A stretch of 7,080 bases of DNA from Bradyrhizobium sp. GTDB lineage: Bacteria; Pseudomonadota; Alphaproteobacteria; Rhizobiales; Xanthobacteraceae. The notes beneath the pieces are model-generated. The model worked only from the letters and a program-made list of their open reading frames with translations, had not been told where the DNA came from and made no database searches. The DNA is taken from NCBI GenBank assembly GCA_028290165.1, contig JAQGKJ010000308.1, forward strand, positions 1 through 7,080. Reading direction: 5' to 3'. Made by a program: the position numbers and the translations under genes. Below are positions 1 to 5,132 of the stretch, one piece after another. The first letter of the stretch is position 1. Each line of letters starts with the position of its first letter.

Positions 1-29
1 CATCGGACGATGCAATCCGACCTCTCCCA

Positions 30-55
30 CCCAACTCGGGTTTACCCGAGTTGGG
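30..55. repeat. Perfect 11-bp stem, 4-nt loop hairpin
   Basis: CCCAACTCGGG (30-40) and CCCGAGTTGGG (45-55) are perfect reverse complements around the loop TTTA. It is the left arm of the 21-102 element. It resembles short palindromic units common between genes in Bradyrhizobium; that resemblance is from memory, not a search. On the minus strand it lies about 80 nt past the GT39 stop codon. No U-tract follows it there, so a simple intrinsic terminator is not clearly supported. Confidence 0.8.
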
Positions 56-67
56 CGTCCATAAAAG

Positions 68-93
68 TCGAAGTCGGATATATCCGACTTCGA
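68..93. repeat. Perfect 26-bp palindrome without spacer
   Basis: TCGAAGTCGGATA (68-80) is followed at once by its exact reverse complement TATCCGACTTCGA (81-93), so both strands read the same for 26 bp. It can form a cruciform or a tight hairpin. It is the right arm of the 21-102 element and sits directly against the outer stem half at 94-102. A dimeric-protein site is possible, but there is no gene start next to it, so a repeat or 3'-end structure is more likely. Confidence 0.8.
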
Positions 94-136
94 TGGGAGA
101 GGTAGAGAACCGACCGCGCACTTCTCGCAAACGAAC

Positions 137-1645
137 TTACGGCGTTTTCGGCCGCACGATGGCCCAGCCGATCAGCAACAGCGGTTGCCGCCCGGTCACC
201 ATCCGCTCGAACGCCCGCGGTACTTCCGGCACCAGGCCGGCAAATCGCTGCGCGATATCCGGTGGCGGCGTCCCGGCCGTATCGGAGGCGCGCCAGACCA
301 CCACGCCGCCGGTTTCGTTGAATTTCGCCAAATTGAGCCACGGCGTCCGCTCGGGCGCCGCGTCGAAAAACAAATGGGGACGGCCAGTATCCAATGCGAT
401 CAGGGCCGCAAGTTGCGGATCGCCGGTCACCGCCCGCAGCCGCTGGTTGGTGCGCCGCTCAAAACTGTCGCCGAAGAAATTCGCAATTGCCCTGGCGGGC
501 AGCGAGGTTGCGACCTCGCCGGTGCCGGTCCAGGGCAGGAAAATCGTCGCCCCGATTGCCACGAGCGCGGGCGCGATGATGGCGGCCGCCCAGGCCGAGC
601 GCAGCAGGCGCTGACGGCGCAGATGAACCAGATCGCCGGTCGCGACGATCGCGGCCAGCCCCGACATCAACAGCGCGAGCCCCGCTCCGCCCGCGACATC
701 CTCGAAATTGAACAGACCCGAGATCAGGCTTCCCGCCAGCGCCGGGCCAATCGCAAAGCAGTACACAAAGTCGCGCGCCACGGGATCGACCGGCGGCCGA
801 TAGATGATCGGCGCCTCTTCCGGTTTGCGACTGAGCCAGCCGGAATTGAGTACAACCAGTAGCACGATGCCGGATATCGCGAACAGCAAGCCGCCCAGCA
901 AGGCTGCCCAGTGCAGCGCCCGTCCGCTCAAATCGGCGATCGCCGGCCATTGCGGCATTGCCACGCCGTCGGCGCGGATCAGCCAGACCAGATAGGGCAG
1001 CGCCAGCACCACGACCACCAGAAGCGCGAACAGCGGATCGAACGACATCAGCGTGCGCCGGCCGCGCTCGGTCGCAACCGCAAATCCGGCGAGCAGCAGC
1101 AACAGGCCGGGCGCAGCAGAGGTCGTCAGCAGCAAAAGCCCGGCTTCGATCGACCATGCGAACCACGCGCTGCGCCGGTTCTGGCCGATCAACTGCCAGG
1201 AATGCAGCAACAACAGCGCCCAAAGCGGGCGCGCCAGCACCGAGGGGCCGAACTCGACGCCCGGCCAACTGAAGGCTGCGACGGTCATCGTCAGCAAAAC
1301 CGCGAGCACCGCCTGTTGTCCGCCGACAATGGCCCGCGCCAAAAGATACAGCGTCCAGAACATCGCGATCGAGCAGAGCTGCGCCAGGAGATAGACGCCG
1401 AACATGTGATTGCCCGCGACGCGGTACGCGATATCGGCAAGCCAGAACGCCAGCGGCGGGCCGAGATCGGTTCCGACCTGGTATTCCCGGCCATAGGCCA
1501 GCGCGGTCGCGAGATCGTCTGGAGGACTTCGATACAGGAGTAGCGACAGGATCAGCCACAGCGCTGCCTGGAACAGCACCACCAGCCAGACCACGAGCCG
1601 CGGGCGGGCGCGGATCAGTTCGATGATCAGGGAGGTGAAACGCAT
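137..1645 (-). CDS. Glycosyltransferase family 39 (PMT/ArnT-like) membrane protein
   Basis: A 502-residue polytopic inner-membrane protein resembling GT39 (PMT_2/ArnT-like) transferases, which move a sugar from a polyprenyl-phosphate donor to a cell-surface acceptor. A first membrane helix lies near residues 16-38. The following loop carries an acidic pair (D43, D44) and a conserved-looking stretch (about 45-78, with GREYQ, GPPL and WLADIAYR), the place where GT39 enzymes keep catalytic acidic residues. About nine more hydrophobic segments follow, to about residue 372, then a soluble tail (375-502) with WRAS and IGWAIV. The sugar and acceptor cannot be told from sequence. ATG 1645 is the only in-frame ATG before the upstream stop and no clear Shine-Dalgarno precedes it. 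The gene is 178 bp beyond rnhB on the same strand, so it may have its own promoter. Family assignment is fairly sure; substrate unknown. Confidence 0.82.
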   Translation of the reverse strand: MRFTSLIIELIRARPRLVVWLVVLFQAALWLILSLLLYRSPPDDLATALAYGREYQVGTDLGPPLAFWLADIAYRVAGNHMFGVYLLAQLCSIAMFWTLYLLARAIVGGQQAVLAVLLTMTVAAFSWPGVEFGPSVLARPLWALLLLHSWQLIGQNRRSAWFAWSIEAGLLLLTTSAAPGLLLLLAGFAVATERGRRTLMSFDPLFALLVVVVLALPYLVWLIRADGVAMPQWPAIADLSGRALHWAALLGGLLFAISGIVLLVVLNSGWLSRKPEEAPIIYRPPVDPVARDFVYCFAIGPALAGSLISGLFNFEDVAGGAGLALLMSGLAAIVATGDLVHLRRQRLLRSAWAAAIIAPALVAIGATIFLPWTGTGEVATSLPARAIANFFGDSFERRTNQRLRAVTGDPQLAALIALDTGRPHLFFDAAPERTPWLNLAKFNETGGVVVWRASDTAGTPPPDIAQRFAGLVPEVPRAFERMVTGRQPLLLIGWAIVRPKTP

Positions 1646-1713
1646 GAAACGGCTGGATCGCTTTTTGTACGAGCTGACCGACTGGAATGTCCCTCAGGGT
1701 CGGAAAACGCACA

Positions 1714-1738
1714 CCGGACAGCGCAAGTGCGCTGCCGG
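1714..1738 (-). terminator. Hairpin between rnhB and GT39 gene, possible terminator or leader stem
   Basis: CAGCGC (1719-1724) pairs with GCGCTG (1729-1734) around the loop AAGT. The flanking CCGG tracts (1714-1717 and 1735-1738) extend the stem to 10 bp with one bulged A. Read on the minus strand, it lies about 85 nt after the rnhB stop and a short T-run (TTTT, 1704-1707) follows about 6 nt later. It is a weak intrinsic-terminator shape and could end rnhB transcription. It could equally be a structure in the GT39 leader. Confidence 0.4.
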
Positions 1739-1751
1739 GAGTGCGCGCCCC

Positions 1752-1782
1752 AATATGAGGACCAACACTTCGTACTGGTCAA
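1752..1782 (-). promoter_or_regulatory. Weak candidate promoter for the GT39 gene
   Basis: On the minus strand, TTGACC (1777-1782, 5 of 6 to the -35 consensus) is followed after 19 bp by CATATT (1752-1757, 4 of 6 to the -10 consensus). The spacing is longer than ideal. An inverted pair GACCA/TGGTC (1760-1764, 1776-1780) overlaps it. This is the only promoter-like pair noticed in the 178-bp gap before the GT39 start; it is a guess from motif matching. Confidence 0.25.
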
Positions 1783-1823
1783 GGTGAGGGTATTAAAGCC
1801 GGCAGCCGATTGAAGCAACTCCA

Positions 1824-2564
1824 TCAGCCCGCCGGCGCGATCTCGAGCGAGAGCTGGGTCTCCGTTGCGACGAGGCCGCCGTCCGCCGTCGGATAATGTC
1901 GTTCCCGCGCCGCCACGACGGGTGCAAAAAAGCGGCGGTGATGCACGGTCGGGCCTAACCGGTCGAGCGCCTCGAGATGCTCGGGCACGGCGTAGCCCTT
2001 GTGGCTTTCGAAACCATAGCCCGGGCAATCCTGCGCCAGCGCGCACATCAGGCGGTCGCGCGTCACCTTGGCGATGATCGAGGCCGCCGCGATCGAGACA
2101 ACCAGTCCGTCGCCGCCGATCACGGCGTCGCAGTCGCAATGTGTATCGAGCCGGTCGCGGCCATCGACGAAGACGTGCTTGGGCATTTCCGGCAGCGCAT
2201 GGACCGCGCGCTTGAGCGCCCACAGCGAGGCGCGCAGGATATTGTCGCGATCGATTCGCGCCGGCGAGCCGAAAGCAACCGCGAAGGAAGCGGTGGCGCA
2301 GATTTCCTCAAACAACTCCTCGCGCCGCTCCGCCGTCAGCCGCTTGGAATCGTCGATGCCTTTGGGGATCCGCTTGGGATCGAGCACCACGGCCGCCGCC
2401 ACCACCGGACCGGCCAGCGGACCGCGCCCGGCCTCGTCACAGCCGGCGACAGGCCAGACCCCACGCTTGATCAGCGCGCGCTCGCGGCGAAAGCTCGGCG
2501 GCGCGACCGCGATCACGCCCTTTGGCAGCCTGGTGGGTTCTTTCCCGGATTTTTGACGAATCAT
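1824..2564 (-). CDS. rnhB: Ribonuclease HII
   Basis: Cytoplasmic endoribonuclease that nicks 5' of ribonucleotides embedded in DNA and starts ribonucleotide excision repair. From ATG 2564 the protein has 246 residues. The family signature [12 protein letters not shown] is present (catalytic D43, E44, and the GRG loop that recognises the RNA-DNA junction). The other two acidic ligands are D134 (in FVDGRD) and D170 (in VTRDR). An SHKGY motif lies near 187-191. An N-terminal extension of about 35 residues precedes the catalytic fold. The frame stays open upstream to a TTG at 2628-2630, but the first ATG is at 2564; neither has a strong Shine-Dalgarno. It is the last gene of an apparent operon with the VOC and radical SAM genes. 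Near the C terminus, QLSLEI (237-242) resembles hexapeptide beta-clamp motifs such as that of Hda. Family assignment is very sure; the start is moderately sure. Confidence 0.95.
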   Translation of the reverse strand: MIRQKSGKEPTRLPKGVIAVAPPSFRRERALIKRGVWPVAGCDEAGRGPLAGPVVAAAVVLDPKRIPKGIDDSKRLTAERREELFEEICATASFAVAFGSPARIDRDNILRASLWALKRAVHALPEMPKHVFVDGRDRLDTHCDCDAVIGGDGLVVSIAAASIIAKVTRDRLMCALAQDCPGYGFESHKGYAVPEHLEALDRLGPTVHHRRFFAPVVAARERHYPTADGGLVATETQLSLEIAPAG

Positions 2565-2639
2565 GCCGGGATCGTGCGCATGCGAGGCCTGCGACGCAAC
2601 CGGGAACTCGGCGCAATTCCCGCTATTCAATGCTGTCGA

Positions 2640-3095
2640 TTAATCCGGCAAATGAACGCGTCGGTCCTCGCCCACCTCGATGTTGGGTGCTACCACGACT
2701 TCCCAGGGATGATTGTCCGGGTCGGCAAAATATCCGGAATAGCCGCCGTAATCGGTCTTATGCCCGGGCTTCAACAGCGACGCGCCCTTTGAGATTGCGA
2801 AATCCAGAACCGCATCGACCTCCTCGGTCGTGCGACAATTCCAGGCCAGCGTCATGCCCCGGAACGCCTGGGGTCGCGGGCGTTCGGGCAGCGTGACATC
2901 CTGCGCAAGCTGGTCCCACGGAAAAAGCCCGATCGCGGTACCGCCGGTATCGAAGAACGCGACGACCTCGCCGGTGGCTCGAAACCTTCGCGCAAAACCC
3001 AGCGCTTCGTAAAACGCAATGCTGGCGCGCATGTTGCTGACGCCGAGCGTAATCATCGTCAGGCGCGCGGTCGGCGCAGGCGGTCTTTGGTTCAT
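2640..3095 (-). CDS. VOC superfamily (glyoxalase/bleomycin-resistance-like) protein
   Basis: A 151-residue cytoplasmic protein with the paired beta-alpha-beta-beta-beta modules of the VOC fold. The first module is at about 11-60 (ITLGVSNMRASIAFYEALGF, then a strand with FFDTGGTAIGLF). The second is at about 80-138, ending in GYFADPDNHPWEVV, the usual last strand, where E132 would be a metal ligand. The family includes glyoxalases, dioxygenases and antibiotic-binding proteins, and sequence alone does not fix the substrate. The start is ATG 3095 with GGAG seven bases upstream. It begins 19 bp after the radical SAM stop, so the ribosome-binding site sits in the short gap and co-transcription is very likely. 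rnhB follows about 75 bp on. Its role beside two DNA-repair-type genes is unknown. Confidence 0.88.
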   Translation of the reverse strand: MNQRPPAPTARLTMITLGVSNMRASIAFYEALGFARRFRATGEVVAFFDTGGTAIGLFPWDQLAQDVTLPERPRPQAFRGMTLAWNCRTTEEVDAVLDFAISKGASLLKPGHKTDYGGYSGYFADPDNHPWEVVVAPNIEVGEDRRVHLPD

Positions 3096-3114
3096 ACTGA
3101 TACTCCGCGCCGCG

Positions 3115-4278
3115 TTAGAACAAACTCAATTGCTGCCCGCTGCGCTTGGGACGGGCGAAATGATCGGTGGTCAGCTTCGAACGCCGCTTGTTGAGCCCCA
3201 GTTTCTCGCAGGCGATCTCGAAGCGGCGCCCGATCATCCAGGCCATCGGCCCGGTGCCCTTCATCCGCGTTCCCCACTGGGAGTCGTAATCGCGCCCGCC
3301 GCGCATGTCGCGGATCAGCGTAAAGACGTGGCGATAGCGGTCGGGATAGTTCGCCATCAGCCACTCGCGAAAGAGGTCGCGCACCTCCAGCGGCAGCCGC
3401 AACAGCACATAGCTCGCTTCCCTGACGCCGGCATGCGCCGCCGCGTCGAGAATGCGCTCGATCTCGGAATCGTTCAGCGCCGGGATCACCGGCGCCACCA
3501 TCACGGTGGTCGGAATTCCCGCCTCGGTGAGTTGCCGCAGCGCCTCCAGCCGTTTGGACGGCGTCGAGGCCCGCGGCTCCATCGTGCGCGCGAGGTTTGC
3601 ATCCAGCGTCGTCACCGAGATCGCCACCTTGGCGAGACTGCGCTTGGCCATCCTCGAGAGAATGTCGATATCGCGCGTCACCAGCGCCGATTTTGTCACG
3701 ATGCCTACCGGGTGCGAGGCGCGATCCAGCACTTCAAGAATGCCGCGCATAATGTTCCGCTCGCGCTCGATCGGCTGATAGGGATCGGTGTTGGTGCCGA
3801 TCGCGATCATGCGCGGTTCGTAATCCTGCGCCGCCAGTTCCTTTTCCAGGAGCTGCGGCGCATCGGGTTTTGCAAATAGCTTCGATTCGAAGTCCAGTCC
3901 AGGCGACAGGCCGAGATAGGCATGGGTCGGCCGCGCGAAACAGTAGACGCAGCCATGCTCGCAGCCGCGATAGGGGTTGATCGAACGGTCGAAGCCGATA
4001 TCGGGCGAATCGTTGCGAGTGATCACCTTGCGCGCGGTATCGAGCGCGACCGTGGTCTTGAACGGCGGCAATTCGTCGAGGCTCTGCCAGCCGTCGTCGA
4101 ACGCGACCCGCGCTTCAGCCTCGAAGCGGCCGCTGGCGTTGGACTGCGCGCCGCGGCCGCGCCGCCGCTCGCGCTCGATTGCGACCGCCAGTTCGGGAAA
4201 GGGAGAAAGCGCACCCGCCGGCTCGGAGGGCGCCGTGACCGGCGGGTGCTTGAGGGCATGAGAGGATGCTCGGCTCAT
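3115..4278 (-). CDS. PA0069-family radical SAM protein (SplB-like, DNA photolyase-related COG1533)
   Basis: A radical SAM enzyme of the PA0069 family, grouped with spore photoproduct lyase (SplB, a thymine-dimer repair enzyme). Its actual reaction is not established. The [4Fe-4S] motif CX3CX2C is intact (C106, C110, C113 from ATG 4278; context RGCEHGCVYCFARPTH). Later come IGTNTDPYQPIE (SAM-binding region), KS...TRD and SVTTLD strands, and MVAPVIPALND. An N-terminal tail of about 60 residues is rich in charge. The last five residues are QLSLF, the consensus pentapeptide for the beta sliding clamp. An ATG 21 bp upstream (4299) gives 7 extra residues. I prefer 4278 because a promoter-like pair (4285-4312) places the transcript start at about 4278, implying a leaderless mRNA; neither ATG has a Shine-Dalgarno. 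It is the first gene of the operon with VOC and rnhB and is probably LexA-controlled. Confidence 0.9.
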   Translation of the reverse strand: MSRASSHALKHPPVTAPSEPAGALSPFPELAVAIERERRRGRGAQSNASGRFEAEARVAFDDGWQSLDELPPFKTTVALDTARKVITRNDSPDIGFDRSINPYRGCEHGCVYCFARPTHAYLGLSPGLDFESKLFAKPDAPQLLEKELAAQDYEPRMIAIGTNTDPYQPIERERNIMRGILEVLDRASHPVGIVTKSALVTRDIDILSRMAKRSLAKVAISVTTLDANLARTMEPRASTPSKRLEALRQLTEAGIPTTVMVAPVIPALNDSEIERILDAAAHAGVREASYVLLRLPLEVRDLFREWLMANYPDRYRHVFTLIRDMRGGRDYDSQWGTRMKGTGPMAWMIGRRFEIACEKLGLNKRRSKLTTDHFARPKRSGQQLSLF

Positions 4279-4284
4279 GGCGAG

Positions 4285-4312
4285 ACCATAGCACGCCATG
4301 AGAACAAATCAA
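4285..4312 (-). promoter_or_regulatory. Candidate sigma70-type promoter of the radical SAM operon
   Basis: On the minus strand, TTGATT (4307-4312, 4 of 6 to -35) and TATGGT (4285-4290, 4 of 6 to -10) are 16 bp apart. Transcription would begin about 7 nt later, at or next to ATG 4278. The mRNA would then be leaderless, which fits the missing Shine-Dalgarno; leaderless mRNAs are common in Alphaproteobacteria. The LexA box at 4302-4316 covers the -35, a good position for repression. Confidence 0.5.
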
Positions 4313-4316
4313 GAAC
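4302..4316 (-). promoter_or_regulatory. LexA (SOS) box, GTTC-N7-GTTC
   Basis: The plus strand reads GAAC AAATCAA GAAC. On the minus strand this is GTTC TTGATTT GTTC, an exact match to the direct-repeat LexA operator known from Alphaproteobacteria such as Rhodobacter, Sinorhizobium and Caulobacter. It lies 24-38 bp upstream of ATG 4278 and overlaps the candidate -35, so LexA binding would block RNA polymerase. Eight fixed bases can occur by chance (about once in 65,000 positions per strand), but the position inside the core promoter of a repair-type gene makes it credible. Binding is inferred. Confidence 0.65.
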
Positions 4317-4470
4317 ATTGATGACGGGCATCCACAGCGGATTGGGTTGGCAGTGACCCGCCCGGACGACGGCAATGCCTCAAAAATCTGCACCCCAAAG
4401 GCTGGTTTGATTGTGACAAGGTGATAACTGTGCGGCGTTTTTCACCGTTCGAGCCAACGAAGCCTCATCA
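4317..4470. other. Divergent intergenic region between radical SAM operon and GT2 gene
   Basis: No gene is supported here. It must hold the plus-strand promoter of the GT2 gene, but I find no convincing -35/-10 pair. A small palindrome TTGTGACAA (4411-4419) and a less GC-rich stretch (about 4400-4430) are the only notable marks. The ribosome-binding site before ATG 4471 is weak (GAAG, about 8 nt upstream). Confidence 0.4.
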
Positions 4471-5040
4471 ATGCTGAGTGTCATTATCCCCACCGAAGGC
4501 GTCGAGCAGCCCGCTGTCGCCACTCTTGCTGCGCTGGTGCCTGGTGCCGCGGCCGGGGTCGTGCGCGAGGTGCTGCTGGTCGACCGGGCTCGCTCAAGCG
4601 TAATCGAGCGGGTCGCCGATGTCGCGGGTTGCCGGTTCCTGCCGTTTGAGGGGTCCCATGCGGCGGCGCTGGCGGCTGGCGCTCGCCAGGCCCGTTCGCA
4701 TTGGCTGATGTTCCTGCATGCCGGTGCGGTGCTGGACTCCGGCTGGATCGATGAGACCGCGCAATTCATCCACCGCGTCGCGACGAGCGGCCATCCTCGC
4801 GCGGCCATCTTCCGCTATGCCCGCTCGCCCTATGCCGATACGCGGCTGCGCGATGGTTTCAAATTTGTGGCGCGGATGATTGCGGGGCCGTCGGCCGACC
4901 AGGGACTCTTGATCGCGCGGGATCATTACGACCGGCTCGGGGGCTACGCACCCGACGCCCGCCGTTCCGAGGCGAGGCTGCTGCGGCGGCTCGGCCGTTC
5001 GTCACGCACGCTGCTGCGCAGCCGGATCATGGTGGCATAG
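4471..5040 (+). CDS. Small GT2-like glycosyltransferase with altered DXD site
   Basis: A 189-residue protein with the GT-A fold start of family 2 glycosyltransferases: SVIIPTE (3-9), VREVLLVD with D38 where the nucleotide-binding Asp sits, and GSHAAALAAGARQARSHWLMFLHAG (61-85). The C-terminal part has DQGLLIARDHYDRLGGY (143-159), matching the DQ...GG(F/Y) region of compact GT2 proteins of the rSAM/selenodomain-associated type (TIGR04283-like). In those, the metal site reads FLHAD or FLDAD; here it reads FLHAGA (81-86), so the second metal-binding Asp is missing. No membrane helix is evident and the length is a little under the roughly 220 residues usual for the compact family. It may be a non-catalytic or metal-independent relative; donor and acceptor are unknown. 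It is divergent from the radical SAM operon and lies 92 bp before the MarR-GNAT gene. Confidence 0.75.
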   Translation: MLSVIIPTEGVEQPAVATLAALVPGAAAGVVREVLLVDRARSSVIERVADVAGCRFLPFEGSHAAALAAGARQARSHWLMFLHAGAVLDSGWIDETAQFIHRVATSGHPRAAIFRYARSPYADTRLRDGFKFVARMIAGPSADQGLLIARDHYDRLGGYAPDARRSEARLLRRLGRSSRTLLRSRIMVA

Positions 5041-5046
5041 GCACAA

Positions 5047-5085
5047 ATATTTGAGCACCAAGATATTTGAGCACCAAGATACTTG
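5047..5085. repeat. 16-bp tandem direct repeat, 2.4 copies
   Basis: ATATTTGAGCACCAAG occurs at 5047-5062 and again, identical, at 5063-5078, followed by a partial third copy (ATACTTG, 5079-5085). The preceding GCACAAAT looks like a decayed earlier unit. Each unit contains TATTTGA (5048-5054, 5064-5070), the half-site of the palindrome just downstream. It lies in the AT-rich gap between GT2 and the MarR-GNAT gene. It is too short for a CRISPR and has no spacers. Confidence 0.8.
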
Positions 5086-5116
5086 CCAAAGTCAAATAAT
5101 TATTTGACAATGGCAA
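5083..5116 (+). promoter_or_regulatory. 34-bp near-perfect palindrome, probable MarR operator
   Basis: GTCAAATAA/TTATTTGAC (5091-5108) is a perfect 18-bp palindrome. It is flanked by TTGCCA (5083-5088) and TGGCAA (5111-5116), also perfect complements, with only two A-A mismatches between the blocks. The site ends 16 bp before ATG 5133, just ahead of the GGAG ribosome-binding site. MarR proteins bind such palindromes as dimers and usually repress themselves. A promoter pair TTGCCA (5083-5088) and GACAAT (5106-5111), 17 bp apart, would lie wholly inside it. Binding by the downstream protein is inferred. Confidence 0.7.
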
Positions 5117-5132
5117 CTATCTGGAGTGTGCC

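Larger units (their letters stand above)
21..102. repeat. Nested inverted-repeat element (three-way-junction fold)
   Basis: CCTCTCCCA at 21-29 is the exact reverse complement of TGGGAGAGG at 94-102. This outer 9-bp stem encloses two perfect inner hairpins (30-55 and 68-93) with no unpaired base on the outer side of either. Only the linker 56-67 is unpaired. Read as RNA or extruded DNA this gives a three-way junction. Alternatively, without 30-67, the rest (21-29 joined to 68-102) is one perfect 44-bp palindrome, so a 38-bp hairpin unit may have inserted into it. More inverted bits occur at 1-12 (CATCG/CGATG) and 3-20 (TCGGA/TCCGA), so the element may continue past the window edge. It lies just downstream of the minus-strand GT39 gene and could act as its terminator. 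No coding sequence is seen in 1-136. Confidence 0.75.

Noticed and set aside
51..614. Long plus-strand open frames opposite the GT39 gene
   Set aside because: Shadows of high-GC coding sequence; Arg/Pro/Ala-rich, with no recognisable domain, and starting inside the palindromic element.
1627..1824. 65-codon minus-strand ORF whose ATG overlaps the rnhB stop (TGATG), as in translational coupling
   Set aside because: The product resembles no family, is rich in Ser, Cys and Arg like a frame shadow, overlaps the GT39 start and spans the hairpin; not convincing as a gene.
2565..2630. TTG 2630 as the start of rnhB (22 extra residues)
   Set aside because: TTG is a rarer start, the extra residues show no RNase HII features, and the first ATG is at 2564; not excluded.
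4279..4299. ATG 4299 as the start of the radical SAM gene
   Set aside because: It would fall between the candidate -10 and -35 elements and has no Shine-Dalgarno; kept as the alternative start.
4403..4430. Plus-strand promoter for the GT2 gene (TTGATT ... GATAAC)
   Set aside because: The two boxes are only 10 bp apart, incompatible with a sigma70-type promoter.
5047..5085. CRISPR-like array
   Set aside because: The repeats are directly adjacent without spacers and only 2.4 copies exist; a simple tandem duplication.
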